A stretch of 64,000 nucleotides of DNA from Zea mays. Its lineage: Eukaryota > Streptophyta > Magnoliopsida > Poales > Poaceae. The DNA lies in contig NC_050097.1 in NCBI RefSeq assembly GCF_902167145.1, positions 42,206,095 through 42,270,094 of the forward strand, given 5' to 3'. Of this stretch, positions 1 through 10,424 are shown in pieces (the first letter of the stretch is position 1; each line of letters starts with the position of its first letter). Made by a program: the position numbers and the translations under genes. The notes beneath the pieces were generated by a model that saw only the letters and a list, made by a program, of their open reading frames with translations, was not told the DNA's origin and searched no databases.

Positions 1-1268
1 GAGGAATGACAGGGTTTCGCACCTAGCAGTGGAGTCCACAATTTGATCGATGCGAGGCAGAGGGTAGGGAACCTTGGGACATGCTTTATTCAACCCAGTG
101 TAGTCGACGCACATCCTCCATTTCCCACCTTTCTTTTTCACAAGCATAGGGTTAGCTAACCATTCAGGATGGAATACCTCTTTGATGAACCCTACAACCA
201 TCAGCTTGTGGATCTCCTCGCCTATGGCCCTACGCTTCTCTTCGTCAAAGCGGCGCATGTGCTGCTTCACGGGTCGGGCTCCAGCTCGGATATCTAGTGA
301 GTGCTCGGCGACATCCCTTGGTATGCCTGACATGTCCGAGGGACTCCACTCAAAAATTTCGGCATTTACGCGGAGAAAGTTGACGAGCACTGCTTCCTAT
401 TTGGGGTCGAGCTCGGAGCCGATCCGGACCTTCTTGTCGGCGTCGTTGCTGGGGTCGAGAGGGACGAACTTAAACGCCTCAGCTGGTTCGAAGTTGCCAG
501 CGTGGCGCTTCGCATCAGGCACCTCCTTGGAGAGGCACTCTAGATCAGCGATGAGGGCCTCAGACTCGGTGAGGGCCTCAACGTACTCCACGCACTCCAT
601 GTCGCATTCGTACGCGTGTCGGTACGTGGATCCAACGGTGATGACCTCGTTGGGGCCTGGCATCTTGAGCTTGAGGTACGTGTAGTTGGGGACGACCATG
701 AACTTGGCGTAGCACGGTCTCCCCAACACCACGTGGTAGGTTCCTCGGAACCCGACCACCTCGAACGTGAGGGTTTCCTTTCGGAAGTTGGAGGGAGTTC
801 CAAAGCAGACGGGTAGATCGAGTTGTCCAAGGGGCAGGACGCGCTTCCCGAGGATGATCCCGTGAAAGGGCGCCGCACCAGCCCGGATCGTGGACAGATC
901 GATCCCCAAGAGCCCGAGGGTCTCAGCGTAGATGATGTTGAGGCTGCTACCTTCGTCCAAGAGGACCATGGTGAGCGTGGCGTTGCCAATGATGGGGTCG
1001 ACAACGAGCGGGTACCTTCCTGGGCTCGGCACGCAGTCGGGGTGGTCGCCTTGGTCGAAGGTGATGGGCTTGTCGGACCAATCTAGGTAGACTGGCGCAA
1101 CCACCTTTACCGAGCAGACCTCCCGGCGCTCCTGCTTGCGGTGCCGAGCCGAGGCATTCGCCACTTGCCCACCGTAGATCATGAAGCAGCCGTAGACCTC
1201 GGGGAACTCCTCTTCCTTGTCGCCCTCCTTCTTGTTGTTGTCTTGGCCTTTGCCATCTCCCGCCGGGG
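1..1268 (-). pseudogene. Gypsy element A: protease and start of reverse transcriptase
   Basis: This is the internal pol region of a minus-strand Ty3/gypsy element of the Tat lineage, closely similar to element B at 50600-51850. Read leftward from 1268 it gives the end of gag, then an aspartic protease whose active-site stretch reads DEGSSLN where B has DGGSSLN. An in-frame TAG follows at 397-399, and then the start of the reverse transcriptase (CVDYTGLNKACPK, PLPRIDQIVDS), which is cut by the window edge. From the TAG to the edge I read no further stop. The frame above 1182 continues to the insertion point of element E at 1268. It is a broken copy: the gag part at 13321-15692 carries several stops and frameshifts. 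Lineage assignment rests on similarity to B. Confidence 0.9.
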
Positions 1269-1273
1269 ACCCG

Positions 1274-4199
1274 TGTCACACCCGGTTTTAGAAGGCAAAC
1301 CGAATGCGAACCATGTACGTGCCAGGATCAGCAATTCACGTACACAGCAGTTACATAACATGGACATCATCACACAGTGCTCAAATAGTATTAAAAGGGA
1401 AATAGTAGTCGATTACATCATACGTCTGAGATGTCCACATAGTCTTTACAAATAATCAAAGTGCGGAAAAGAAACGTAGATAAACGCGGCCTACACAGGC
1501 AGCCGACTGGGGGTTGCCGCTAACCCACGCCTAGAACTCGTCGTAGTCTTGAAACTCCTGGAAGTCTCCTTCCACGGCTTCATCTTCTCATGAGCAGTGG
1601 TTGCAATGCTGACAACCTAGGGATGGGGGGGTTTGGTGCGTAGAGCAAGGGTGAGTACACATCAACATACTCAGCAAGTATCCTGTTTGGCTGTAGTGGA
1701 CTAGCTTTATGTGGGGGTAAGTCAAGCAGTTGCTTTTAGTTGGTCAGATTATTATTTACTAGTAGAAAGCCAGGTTTTAGTATTAACCCAAGTTATTAGC
1801 CCGATGTACCCTTTCCAAACGGAAAGAATACCACTTACCAGCACCATAGTCATAACCAGAACCATCAATCTCATTGCCACCTGTAAACCAAAATGTCTCT
1901 GATCAAGTACCACTAATCAGTGGAGCTCCCTTGGCTGCTCATAACCACGAGCACGGCTGATATATCAGTTTTCAAACACTCTACAGAGGTTGTGCACTTT
2001 ACCCACAAGCCGTGATTCCCTTTCTACAGAGGTGGTCCAGCAGGGCATCACTACGTAGCCTTTACAAAGATTCCCCGGGGCTGTAGCCGCCCGTTAGGTT
2101 TCCTAAATGCACCGCACTCCTCCCCAAGGGGCGAACCCAAACTTGGCAGAGCGAGCCGCATACACCGAGCCCCATTGACGGCACAACGGCTAAGCAAACT
2201 ACACCCCAGATCCTCTAATTATTTAGCTAAGGGCACCCCATTCCACCCTCATGGTTGCACTGTTTTCCCGGGCGGTCATCCAAAGAACAGGTCCTTATGG
2301 AGAGGCACTCGAGAAACCGCTCGAGCCCCCTTAAAGGCCACAAGTAGAACATCATAATAAGAAGAGGTAAATTAGCGTATCATAGATAATCTCATCATGT
2401 TCATTGATTATAGTTGAGCAATAGCATAAAGCTAAACAATAATAATCCAACCCAAATAAGTAAGCAAGGTAATGGATAACAAAAGCTAGTCAATCCTTAA
2501 GTATAAATGTGTAATGCGGGAGGTGAATTAAAGAATGAATAGGACAGAGATAGGTCAAGGGACACTTGCCTCCACCAACCGACTGCTGCTCAGGGGCTTC
2601 TCCTGCGAGTTCTTCGGGCTCCTCGACCGAATCGTTCTCTATGCGAGCGCAAACATACACACATCCACATATTTAATACAAAAGAACAGTACACCATACA
2701 ATAGAATGTAGTAAGTAAACAGACGTTCCACGCGGGTTCGCACTTAAGGCTAGGAGAGAAAGAGAAAAAGACAGTCGAGAAATGATCACGTTACAAGGTT
2801 GTGAATCAAACTACTCGCTTAATGGAAAGGAATTAATTTGGATGTTACGTTTGGCATAAAGTAAAGTCAAGTTCCACATTTAATCATTATAAACAATTGA
2901 AGATGAATGAAAGGGAGTGGCCGCACGTCGAGATGTATGATACGACATTTAGATTGCATTAACAAGTAAACGACTCGCTGCGCGACAAAGCGCCCAACGA
3001 GACGCTTGCACTAATTATAAATAGACGGTAAGCATCGTGCGACGAAGCGCACGATGACATACTCCAACAGAGCTGGGTTTAAAGTGGAACGTCGCGCGTC
3101 TGGTCGCGCGACATCGCACCTTAAACAACCTGAAATTAAAATAGATCGTCGCACGACGAAGCGCACGACACAACACTTTAAGAAATATAAACTAAAGGAA
3201 TCGTCGCGCGACGAAGCGCGCGACGCAGCACGCTAACTAACGGAGTTTGAAACTAACAAAAAAACAAGAATAATCACCGCGCGCGTGGGGTTGCGCACGC
3301 GGGAACGTGCTAGGGGTAAACGGGGAAGCGCGAGGCCACGCCAAGGCCACGCGAGCTACGCCGAGGGCCGGGACGCCGCGCGCAGGGGGCCAAGGCCGCG
3401 CGCCGGGAGCTGCGCGCCGGGGGTAGGGGGCGCGCCGGGCGCCTGCCGCACCGGGCCGCGCAGGCCGCGCCGGGGGGCCGGGGTGGGGGCGGGTGCCGCC
3501 GCCGCGAGGGGCCAGGGCGGGGGGCGGGCGAGCGCCGCCGCGAGGGGCCGGGGTGGGGGGCGGGCGCCGCCGCCGCGAGGGGCCAGGGCGGGGGCGGACG
3601 CCGCCGCGCGCAGGGCCGGGGCGGGGCAGGCGAGCGCCGCGCGCAGGGGAGAGAGAGGGGGGCGCGCAGGGAAGGGAAGGGGAGGGAGAGGGAGAGAGAG
3701 GAGGAGGGAAGGGGAGGGGAGCTCACCTCGGGGTCCAAATTCCGGTGATCGCCGTCTCCAATCCCTAGGGCACCACGGGGAGAGAGAGGTGGAAGAGGGA
3801 GAGGGAGGTTGTTGCGCGGGAGATCCAAATGAGAGAGAGAGAGGAGGGGGCGCGCGGGAGGGTGGGGGCGCCAGGGGCCGGGGCGGGCTGGACCGGGCTG
3901 GGTTGGGCTGGGCCGCTTCGCAAATCGAAACCCACAACACGCACGACACAGGCTCCAATCGCGAACCGAAAACCGAGACAGAACAAGACGAACACGCAAT
4001 ATCAGACAAAGAAATGTGCGTCGGCATGATGCAACACCCATGGCACTTAGGTTTTGGTTCATACATGACACGGACACTTGTCGCTATACTGGTTTGAAAT
4101 TGGGAAGAAAGAGCGAATCAGGAAGAGAAAAGAGAGTAACGCCCGAATTTGGTGAGAGAAAAGAAGAAAAAAATCTACCCCCAAATCCAGGGCGTTACA
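1274..4199 (-). repeat. 3' LTR of element E
   Basis: The LTR is 2926 bp. It differs from the right LTR by scattered single bases. Near 2018 it lacks about 32 bp that the right copy has at 11176-11210. It also carries extra GC-rich units at 3430-3720. The extreme GC block at 3290-3760 and the hairpin array at 2974-3226 are internal to the LTR. Open frames through the GC block on both strands are composition artefacts. Confidence 0.92.
2974..3226. repeat. Five phased hairpins in the left LTR of element E
   Basis: Five inverted repeats have 6-base centres (ACAAAG or ACGAAG, once TCTGGT). Their arms are variants of GTCGCGCG/CGCGCGAC. Centres fall near 2987.5, 3044.5, 3101.5, 3158.5 and 3213.5, so spacing is 57, 57, 57 and 55 bases. 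The unit at 3202-3225 has 9-base perfect arms. The sequence between units is AT-rich and much less conserved. The right LTR carries the same array at 12154-12406. Confidence 0.85.
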
Positions 4200-4235
4200 A
4201 ACCTATCCCCCTTAAAAGAATCTCGCCCTCAAGAT

Positions 4236-4820
4236 TCAAGGTTGGCTAGCAAAGAGCTCAGGGTATTTGGCCATCAGATCATCTTCACGCTCCCAGGTTG
4301 CTTCTTCCTCAGAGTGGTGATTCCACCTGACTTTGCACATTCTGATGGTCTTCCTTCGGGTGACTCTGTCTGCAATCTCAAGGATTTGCGCTGGTTTCTC
4401 TGTGTAGGTCAAGTCCTCCTGGACTTCAAGACCTTCCACTGGCAACTGCTCTTCCGGCACACGCAAGCACTTCTTCAACTGGGACACATGAAAGACATCA
4501 TGCACGACAGACAAATTCTCTGGCAGGCTGAGCTGATAGGCCACTTCTCCACGCCTTGAGAGAATTTGGTACGGGCCAATGTAGCGGGGTGCTAGCTTGC
4601 CTTTGACTCCGAACCTTCTGACTCCTCTGATCGGTGACACTTTCAAATAGACAAAGTCTCCAACCTCGAAACTCAGCTCTCTTCTTCTTGTGTCTGCATA
4701 GCTCCGCTGCCTTGATTGCGCTGTCTTCAGATTTTCTCGGACCATCTTTATGTTCTCTTCAGCATCAAGCAAAATATCTGGCCCAAACACCTGCTTTTCT
4801 CTAGGCTGATCCCATTGCAA
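4236..4820 (-). pseudogene. Integrase C-terminus and chromodomain of element E
   Basis: This 194-codon frame continues Pol after the frameshift near 4825. It begins in the integrase C-terminal region (VFGPDILLDAEENIKMVRENL, GDFVYLKVSP, KLAPRYIGPYQIL). It ends in a chromodomain-like module (ILEIADRVTRRKTIRMCKVRW, EATWEREDDL) 17 codons or fewer from the stop. Chromodomains in plant chromoviruses are thought to steer integration to chromatin bearing modified histone H3. The downstream gap to the LTR (4200-4235) holds the polypurine tract. Confidence 0.88.
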
Positions 4821-4827
4821 TGGAGTC

Positions 4828-7800
4828 CTACAACTCCTTCCATAGAAATGGTGACATCTTCAAACTGGCTTGGTAACTGTTGTTATAGGAAAACTCTGCA
4901 TAAGGCAATCGCTTGTCCCATCCGGACTGATCTTGCAACGCACAGGCTCTCAACATATCTTCAAGAATTTGATTGGTCCTTTCAGTCTGACCATCTGTCT
5001 GCGGATGATAAGCTGAACTGAAATTCAGATGTGTGCCCAAGGCTTCATGCAACTGCTGCCAGAAATGAGAGGTGAACTGCGTTCCTCGGTCTGACACTAT
5101 CTTCTTTGGCACACCATGAAGACAAACGATCCAAGACATATACAGCTCTGCCAATACTGCACTGCTGTAGTTGGTCTTGACAGGTATGAAGTGGGCTGAC
5201 TTGGTCAAGCGGTCCACTACTACCCAAATGGAATCGTAGCCGGCTCGAGTACGAGGCAATCCGACTATGAAATCCATACCGATTTCATCCCATTTCCACT
5301 GAGGAATTTGCAACGGTTGCAGCAATCCAGCTGGTCTCTGGTGCTCTGCCTTGATCCGTCGACAACTATCACACATAGCCACATGCTCTGCGATTTCCCT
5401 CTTCATTCCGTACCACCAGAATTTCTTCTTCAGATCCTGATACATCTTCTCACTGCCAGGGTGAATCGAATAGGCTGTCTCATGAGCTTCCTTAAGAATC
5501 AATTCCCGAATAGACTGGACATTGGGAACGCACAAGCGGTCTTTGAACCATATCACACCTTCAGCATCTTCACGAAAATCTTTGCCTCTGCCATTTAGAA
5601 TCAGTCGCCGGATCTCACTGATCTTCTCATCGTTCCTCTGCGCTTCTTTGATTTCCCGCTCCAAGGTAGGTTCCAACTCAACTGTGACTCCTCGCGTGTT
5701 GTTCAGAAATCCGAGACTCAACCTGTCAAACTCCTTGGCCAACACATAAGGCATCGGACGAGCGACCATCAGATTGACTTGACTCTTTCTGCTCAAAGCA
5801 TCTGCCACTATGTTCGCTTTGCCTGGATGGTAGTGAATCTCCAACTCATAGTCTTTGATCAATTCTAACCATCTTCGCTGCCTCATATTCAACTCTGACT
5901 GAGTGAATATGTACTTCAGACTCTTGTGGTCTGTGTAAACATCACATTTCTGTCCATACAGATAGTGCCTCCATGTCTTCAGTGCGTGAACCACTGCTGC
6001 CAACTCTAGATCATGGATTGGGTAATTCTTCTCATGAACTTTCAGTTGTCGGGACGAGTAAGCCACAACTCTTACCTCTTGCATCAACACACATCCCAAA
6101 CCTGTGTAACAAGCATCACAATACACCGAGAAGGGCTTGTGCACATCAGGCAAGACTAAGACAGGCGCTGTGGTCAACTTCTCTTTCAGCGCTTGAAAAG
6201 CCTCTTGACATTTTTGGGTCCACTTGAACTCAACTTTATTGCCTAACAACGCTGTCATTGGTTTTGCAATCTTCGAAAACCCTTCAATGAATTGCCGATA
6301 ATATCCGGCCATTCCAATGAAACTCTTGATCCCTCGAGCATCTGTTGGCGCTTTCCAGTTCAGAATGTCTGCCACTTTCTTCGGATCCACAGCCAATCCT
6401 TCTTTGTTGATTATGTGACCCAAGAACAGGACTTCACTGATCCAGAACTCGCACTTGCTCAACTTGGCATACAACTGGTGCTCTCGCAATCTCTGCAATA
6501 CCATCCTCAAATGATCTGCATGCTCTTCTTCGCTTTGAGAATAAATCAGAATGTCATCAATAAATACCACTACAAACTTATCAAGATAATCCATGAATAC
6601 ACTGTTCATCAGATTCATGAAGAAGGCTGGCGCATTGGTCAAACCAAAAGACATCACAGTGAACTCATACAAACCATACTTGGTAATGAATGCCGTCTTC
6701 GGAATGTCCGAAGGTCGGATCCTGAGCTGATGGTAACCTGACCTCAGGTCAATCTTGGAGAACACACTGGCTCCTCTCAACTGGTCGAACAGATCTTCTA
6801 TTCTGGGCAAGGGGTACTTGTTCTTGATCGTGACTTCATTCAGAGCTCGATAATCGATACACATCCTTTTGGTGCCATCTTTCTTCTCCACAAATAGGAC
6901 AGGGGCGGCCCAAGGCGAGGTGCTTGGCCGAATGTAACCTTTCTCTGACAGCTCATCAATCTGCTTCTTAAGTTCAACCAACTCTGGTCCAGATATTCTG
7001 TAAGCTCTCTTAAAGATGGGGGCGGTTCCAGGAAGAAGCTCTATGGCAAACTCAACTTTCCGCTCTGGTGGCATACCCGGTAAGTCCTTTGGAAACACAT
7101 CTGGAAACTCAGACACAATCTTGATCCTCTCAATTGGGTCTGCTACACTGCTATCGACAGCCATCTGATAACAACTTCCTTTCTTTGGCTCAGGCGGGAC
7201 TAACTCGGTCACCACTTCCTCTCCTAGTGGGGACACCAACTTGATTGTCCTCTTATCACAACTGATAACTGCCTGATACTTATCTAGCCAATTCATCCCT
7301 AGGATGACATCTATTCTTTGAGTACCCATTACTATGAGGTTAGCGGGAAACACTATCTCCCTTATTTCCACACATACATTCAAACAAACGCTATCAGCTC
7401 GAATTCTACCACCGGCTGAGTCAATTTGAATGGGGTTTGACATGGTAGTAATTGGGAGATTATGTGCTTCTACCCATGATGTAGTAATGAAAGAATGCGT
7501 TGCTCCAGTATCAAATAACACTTCTGCAATATGGGAGTCGAGTGGGAACGTACCTACTATCATGCCGGGGGTCTCCTGAACTGCTTCAGCCTCCAAGTGG
7601 TTCAGTCTTCCATGATTATAGCGTGGCTGAGAGCGGTTGCCCGCTCCAGGCTGAGACACATTCTGCTTTGATGGGGCATTGGGGCCTGATTGCTGCTGGG
7701 CTGCCTTCTTCGGACATTGCATCACCCAATGGCCTTGCTCTCCACAGTGGAAACATGCTCTGTTTCCAACCTGAGCTGGTGTTGCCTGACTGTTCTGCTG

Positions 7801-8070
7801 AGCGGCTGGGGCAGGAAGACAAGGTGTCTGTTGATTCTGCCTCTGAAACTGACCTCCTGACTGATTGCTCTGATGGTTCTGATACTGGTGCTGAGGATAC
7901 TGCCTTTGGAACTGCTGATGCTGCTGAGGTGGACGCTGGTTCTGCCTGAACTGCTGAGGTTGATTACCTGAGAAACGAGGATGATTGCTGCATCCAGGCT
8001 GGGGTCCACTAATCTTGCGCTTACGATCCTCCATTTCCTTACGCTTCCTCTCTGTCATGATTGCTGTCAA
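4828..8070 (-). CDS. Pol polyprotein of element E (1080-codon frame)
   Basis: This long frame carries the end of Gag and most of Pol. A CCHC zinc knuckle ([14 protein letters not shown]) lies at residues 106-119 after a Gln-rich stretch. An aspartic protease ([10 protein letters not shown]) has Asp near residue 187. The reverse transcriptase ([33 protein letters not shown]) spans roughly 380-560. RNase H starts near 640. The integrase has an HHCC zinc domain near 855-900 and catalytic-core landmarks ([28 protein letters not shown]). The frame ends prematurely at 4828 just after SPF in the conserved block before the GR.C.TP motif. A small deletion there shifts the rest, including the chromodomain, into the next frame. 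The order protease, RT, RNase H, integrase defines Ty3/gypsy. Confidence 0.92.
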   Translation of the reverse strand: MTAIMTERKRKEMEDRKRKISGPQPGCSNHPRFSGNQPQQFRQNQRPPQQHQQFQRQYPQHQYQNHQSNQSGGQFQRQNQQTPCLPAPAAQQNSQATPAQVGNRACFHCGEQGHWVMQCPKKAAQQQSGPNAPSKQNVSQPGAGNRSQPRYNHGRLNHLEAEAVQETPGMIVGTFPLDSHIAEVLFDTGATHSFITTSWVEAHNLPITTMSNPIQIDSAGGRIRADSVCLNVCVEIREIVFPANLIVMGTQRIDVILGMNWLDKYQAVISCDKRTIKLVSPLGEEVVTELVPPEPKKGSCYQMAVDSSVADPIERIKIVSEFPDVFPKDLPGMPPERKVEFAIELLPGTAPIFKRAYRISGPELVELKKQIDELSEKGYIRPSTSPWAAPVLFVEKKDGTKRMCIDYRALNEVTIKNKYPLPRIEDLFDQLRGASVFSKIDLRSGYHQLRIRPSDIPKTAFITKYGLYEFTVMSFGLTNAPAFFMNLMNSVFMDYLDKFVVVFIDDILIYSQSEEEHADHLRMVLQRLREHQLYAKLSKCEFWISEVLFLGHIINKEGLAVDPKKVADILNWKAPTDARGIKSFIGMAGYYRQFIEGFSKIAKPMTALLGNKVEFKWTQKCQEAFQALKEKLTTAPVLVLPDVHKPFSVYCDACYTGLGCVLMQEVRVVAYSSRQLKVHEKNYPIHDLELAAVVHALKTWRHYLYGQKCDVYTDHKSLKYIFTQSELNMRQRRWLELIKDYELEIHYHPGKANIVADALSRKSQVNLMVARPMPYVLAKEFDRLSLGFLNNTRGVTVELEPTLEREIKEAQRNDEKISEIRRLILNGRGKDFREDAEGVIWFKDRLCVPNVQSIRELILKEAHETAYSIHPGSEKMYQDLKKKFWWYGMKREIAEHVAMCDSCRRIKAEHQRPAGLLQPLQIPQWKWDEIGMDFIVGLPRTRAGYDSIWVVVDRLTKSAHFIPVKTNYSSAVLAELYMSWIVCLHGVPKKIVSDRGTQFTSHFWQQLHEALGTHLNFSSAYHPQTDGQTERTNQILEDMLRACALQDQSGWDKRLPYAEFSYNNSYQASLKMSPFLWKEL

Positions 8071-8748
8071 TCAGGTGCTGGAATGTCGGAAAGGTGTGAT
8101 TCATCAGCTGATACTGAAGAGGGTCAACCAAGCCTCTCAGGAAACGGTACTGTCGCTTGGTGTCGGTGTCGACATCTTCAGGAGCATAGCGAGATAGCTG
8201 CAGAAACCTATCTCGGTACTCACTGACAGACGATGACCCTTGCTTGAGAGCCAGGAACTCCTCCTTCTTCACTGTCATCATACCTGCAGGCACATGGTAC
8301 TGACGAAAGCTACCTCTGAACTCTTCCCAGGTGATGGTGTTGGGGTTGGCATGGGTGACGAGATAAGACTCCCACCATGACTGAGCTGCTCCTCTCAACA
8401 GACGGGGACCATACAGGACTTTCTCCCTGTCATCGCACTGAGCGGTATGCAACTCCCGCTCCACAGTGCGCAGCCAGTCTTCAGCATCCATGGGGTCAGA
8501 GGAGTGAGCAAACGTTGGTGGATGACCTCTCATGAATTCAGCACGCTTGTCCCTGGGCATCTGAGGCTGGGGTGGTGCTTGCTGCTGCTGCTGAATGGCG
8601 GCCAGAGTCTGACCATGGCTTGGACTGCCTGAGTCTGCATCAGAAACATCTGCTCGATGGACATCGGGGGCGGGGGCGGCAGCTGCTGTTGCTGGGGTAC
8701 CTCTTCCTGCTGAGCACGCCTTCCTCCTCTGCGCTTGTTTTCTGACAT
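8039..8748 (-). pseudogene. Gag N-terminal part of element E
   Basis: Gag starts with MSENKRRGGRRAQQ at 8748 and runs through a Gln/Pro-rich stretch. It shifts frame near 8610 and continues through a retrotransposon gag domain (EDWLRTVERELH, GAAQSWWESYL, WEEFRGSFRQYHVP, SVSEYRDRFLQLSRYAP) to about 8050. A second frame change then passes into the long frame at 4828-8070, which holds the zinc knuckle. The start is chosen because it lies at the head of the conserved region and because upstream codons belong to the non-coding leader. Two frameshifts mean this copy cannot make Gag-Pol. Confidence 0.85.
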
Positions 8749-9150
8749 CTGCAGAATGCAATCACACATCAGAACTGATCTTGCAAATCTTGCAGCATAA
8801 GAAGAGAGTATAGAATTCTCCACAACACTGAACAGATGAGCATCTTCACTGATCTCCAACACAGACCATACAACTTCTCAGATAAAGAGGAAAGTGGAAT
8901 AAAAGGTTTCCCAACTAGATAACTAACTCCATTAACATAACAGGTAAACCAAAATGCAGGGCATACCCACACTCTGGTGACAGTCATTACAAAGATCTAA
9001 ACCAAACATAGTTCATCATGACAAACATAAATGCACAGGATATAGCAAACTACCCTGTCTAACTAAGACTAACTAAGAGCGAGACTAACGCTAAGACTGT
9101 AGCTTCTATGTATATATTTTGTATTAATTACAAGATCCAACTCTAACGAT

Positions 9151-10164
9151 CTATGGTTCTAGATTTATCTTGGTCTTGCAGTCGGGATTGCCATAAGACT
9201 GGCGTCCACGCCGAGGTGAGCGGTACGGGTGCTGAGTCCCAAAGGGAGCGGGGGAACCATCGTCCAGGTGACGACGCTCCGCGCGCTCAGCCCGCAGCAG
9301 GGCGATCTCAGCACGAGCCCTGCTAAGCTCGTCTAGCGCATGGTCCAGCTCCGTGTTTAGCACGGCGGCTAGGTTGACTGTGCTGCTCAACCTAGGATTG
9401 TCCTCACCAACAGGTGAGACAATCATGCCTCATGTGCCGCCAGATGGACGGCGGGGGTAATACTTCAGGTTGAGATCGTCAGCTACCCCACCGAGAACCG
9501 AGCAGTAGTGCGAAAGCGCACGCCGTGCGGCATCTTGCATGGCCGCCTCAGCTGAGTCCCGCTCAGAGATAGAATAGTGCTCTGAGCAGGCCTCCGCACC
9601 CTAGAGACTGTTCTCCGGACGACGCACCAAGCAGGTCGCCTCCCAGCGGTCCGGGTAGACCCCGCGACTGTGCTGGTAGACCAGACAGCGATACTCGATG
9701 GACCAAGTACGCCGGTTAAGTGCCCGACGTAGCAGGGTGTCGAGCGCATCGTGTAAGTGACACCCGCGAGCAGCGTTGCGAGTGATGGGTCGAGCGACCC
9801 ATCCTTCCGGCTCCTGGTCAGCAGAAAAGTCGGTGTCGTGGCTCGAGCTATCGTCGCCACCTCCGTCGTCTGGGTCTCCTCCAGCAGCTACTCCAGAGGC
9901 TGGGGCACCCAGTGGTGGCACAGGGGGCGCCTCCAGAGGAAGCACAGGGGAGCAGCTCTTCACGGACCCTATCTCCTGCTGGAGCGAGAAGGAAGAGCCC
10001 TGCTGCTCGTGTCGTCGACGCTCCTGCTCCTCATGCAGGCGGTGGTGCAGCCTCTCCAAGTGGCTGGACTGTCCGGCCACGGGACGGCGAAGCGGATGCT
10101 CAGCAAGGCGGGAGGGTAAGAAGGGGATGACAGACTTTCGTGCAGTGTGTCTAAGACGAGCCAT
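9151..10164 (-). pseudogene. Leader ORF upstream of gag in element E
   Basis: A sense-orientation reading frame of 338 codons lies between the 5' LTR and gag. It is interrupted by TAG at 9601-9603 and one TGA near 9430 but is otherwise in one continuous frame. It starts MARLRHTARKS. The middle is rich in Glu, Gln, Ser and Pro, including an acidic Asp/Ser stretch (DDGGGDDSSSHDTD). The C-terminal third has a heptad-like, charged helix (LDHALDELSRARAEIALLRAE) followed by a basic tail. I do not recognise the protein. Extra ORFs before gag are known in some plant gypsy lineages, but I cannot assign this one. The segments 10165-10407 and 8749-9150 around it hold no other coding signal. Confidence 0.6.
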
Positions 10165-10407
10165 CTACAAAAGACACCGCAAGCAAAAGAGTGAGAACAG
10201 AATTAATATGACCAGCAAGTAATAAACCATGAATAAATGAAGGATTAGAATGAAACATAATTTTCAGCAAGGTATAATATATAGTAGAACATAGGTTTGG
10301 TCGATATGACCAACTTTTGAAAGGATATCAAAGTCAAGGCAGGGACAGAAGTCTATAATCCTTAGAACGACCATTCTACTCTAGGTTAGCGATCCTACAG
10401 TCAGCAT

Positions 10408-10420
10408 GGCTTTGATACCA
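10408..10420 (-). promoter_or_regulatory. Primer binding site of element E
   Basis: On the minus strand this reads TGGTATCAAAGCC, four bases inside the 5' LTR. It differs by one base from the common plant retrotransposon site for initiator methionine tRNA (TGGTATCAGAGCC, seen exactly in Sirevirus D). Confidence 0.85.
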
Positions 10421-10424
10421 CCTA

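Noticed and set aside
2974..3226. Regularly spaced palindromes suggesting a CRISPR-like array
   Set aside because: The window is a plant nuclear sequence, the array is inside a retrotransposon LTR, and the spacers are diverged repeats of one another rather than unique sequences.
3285..4097. Long open frames on both strands (up to 270 codons) in a GC-rich block, repeated at 12417-13212
   Set aside because: They lie wholly inside the LTRs of element E, overlap in several frames, and encode only low-complexity Arg/Gly/Ala/Pro sequence, as expected from GC skew.
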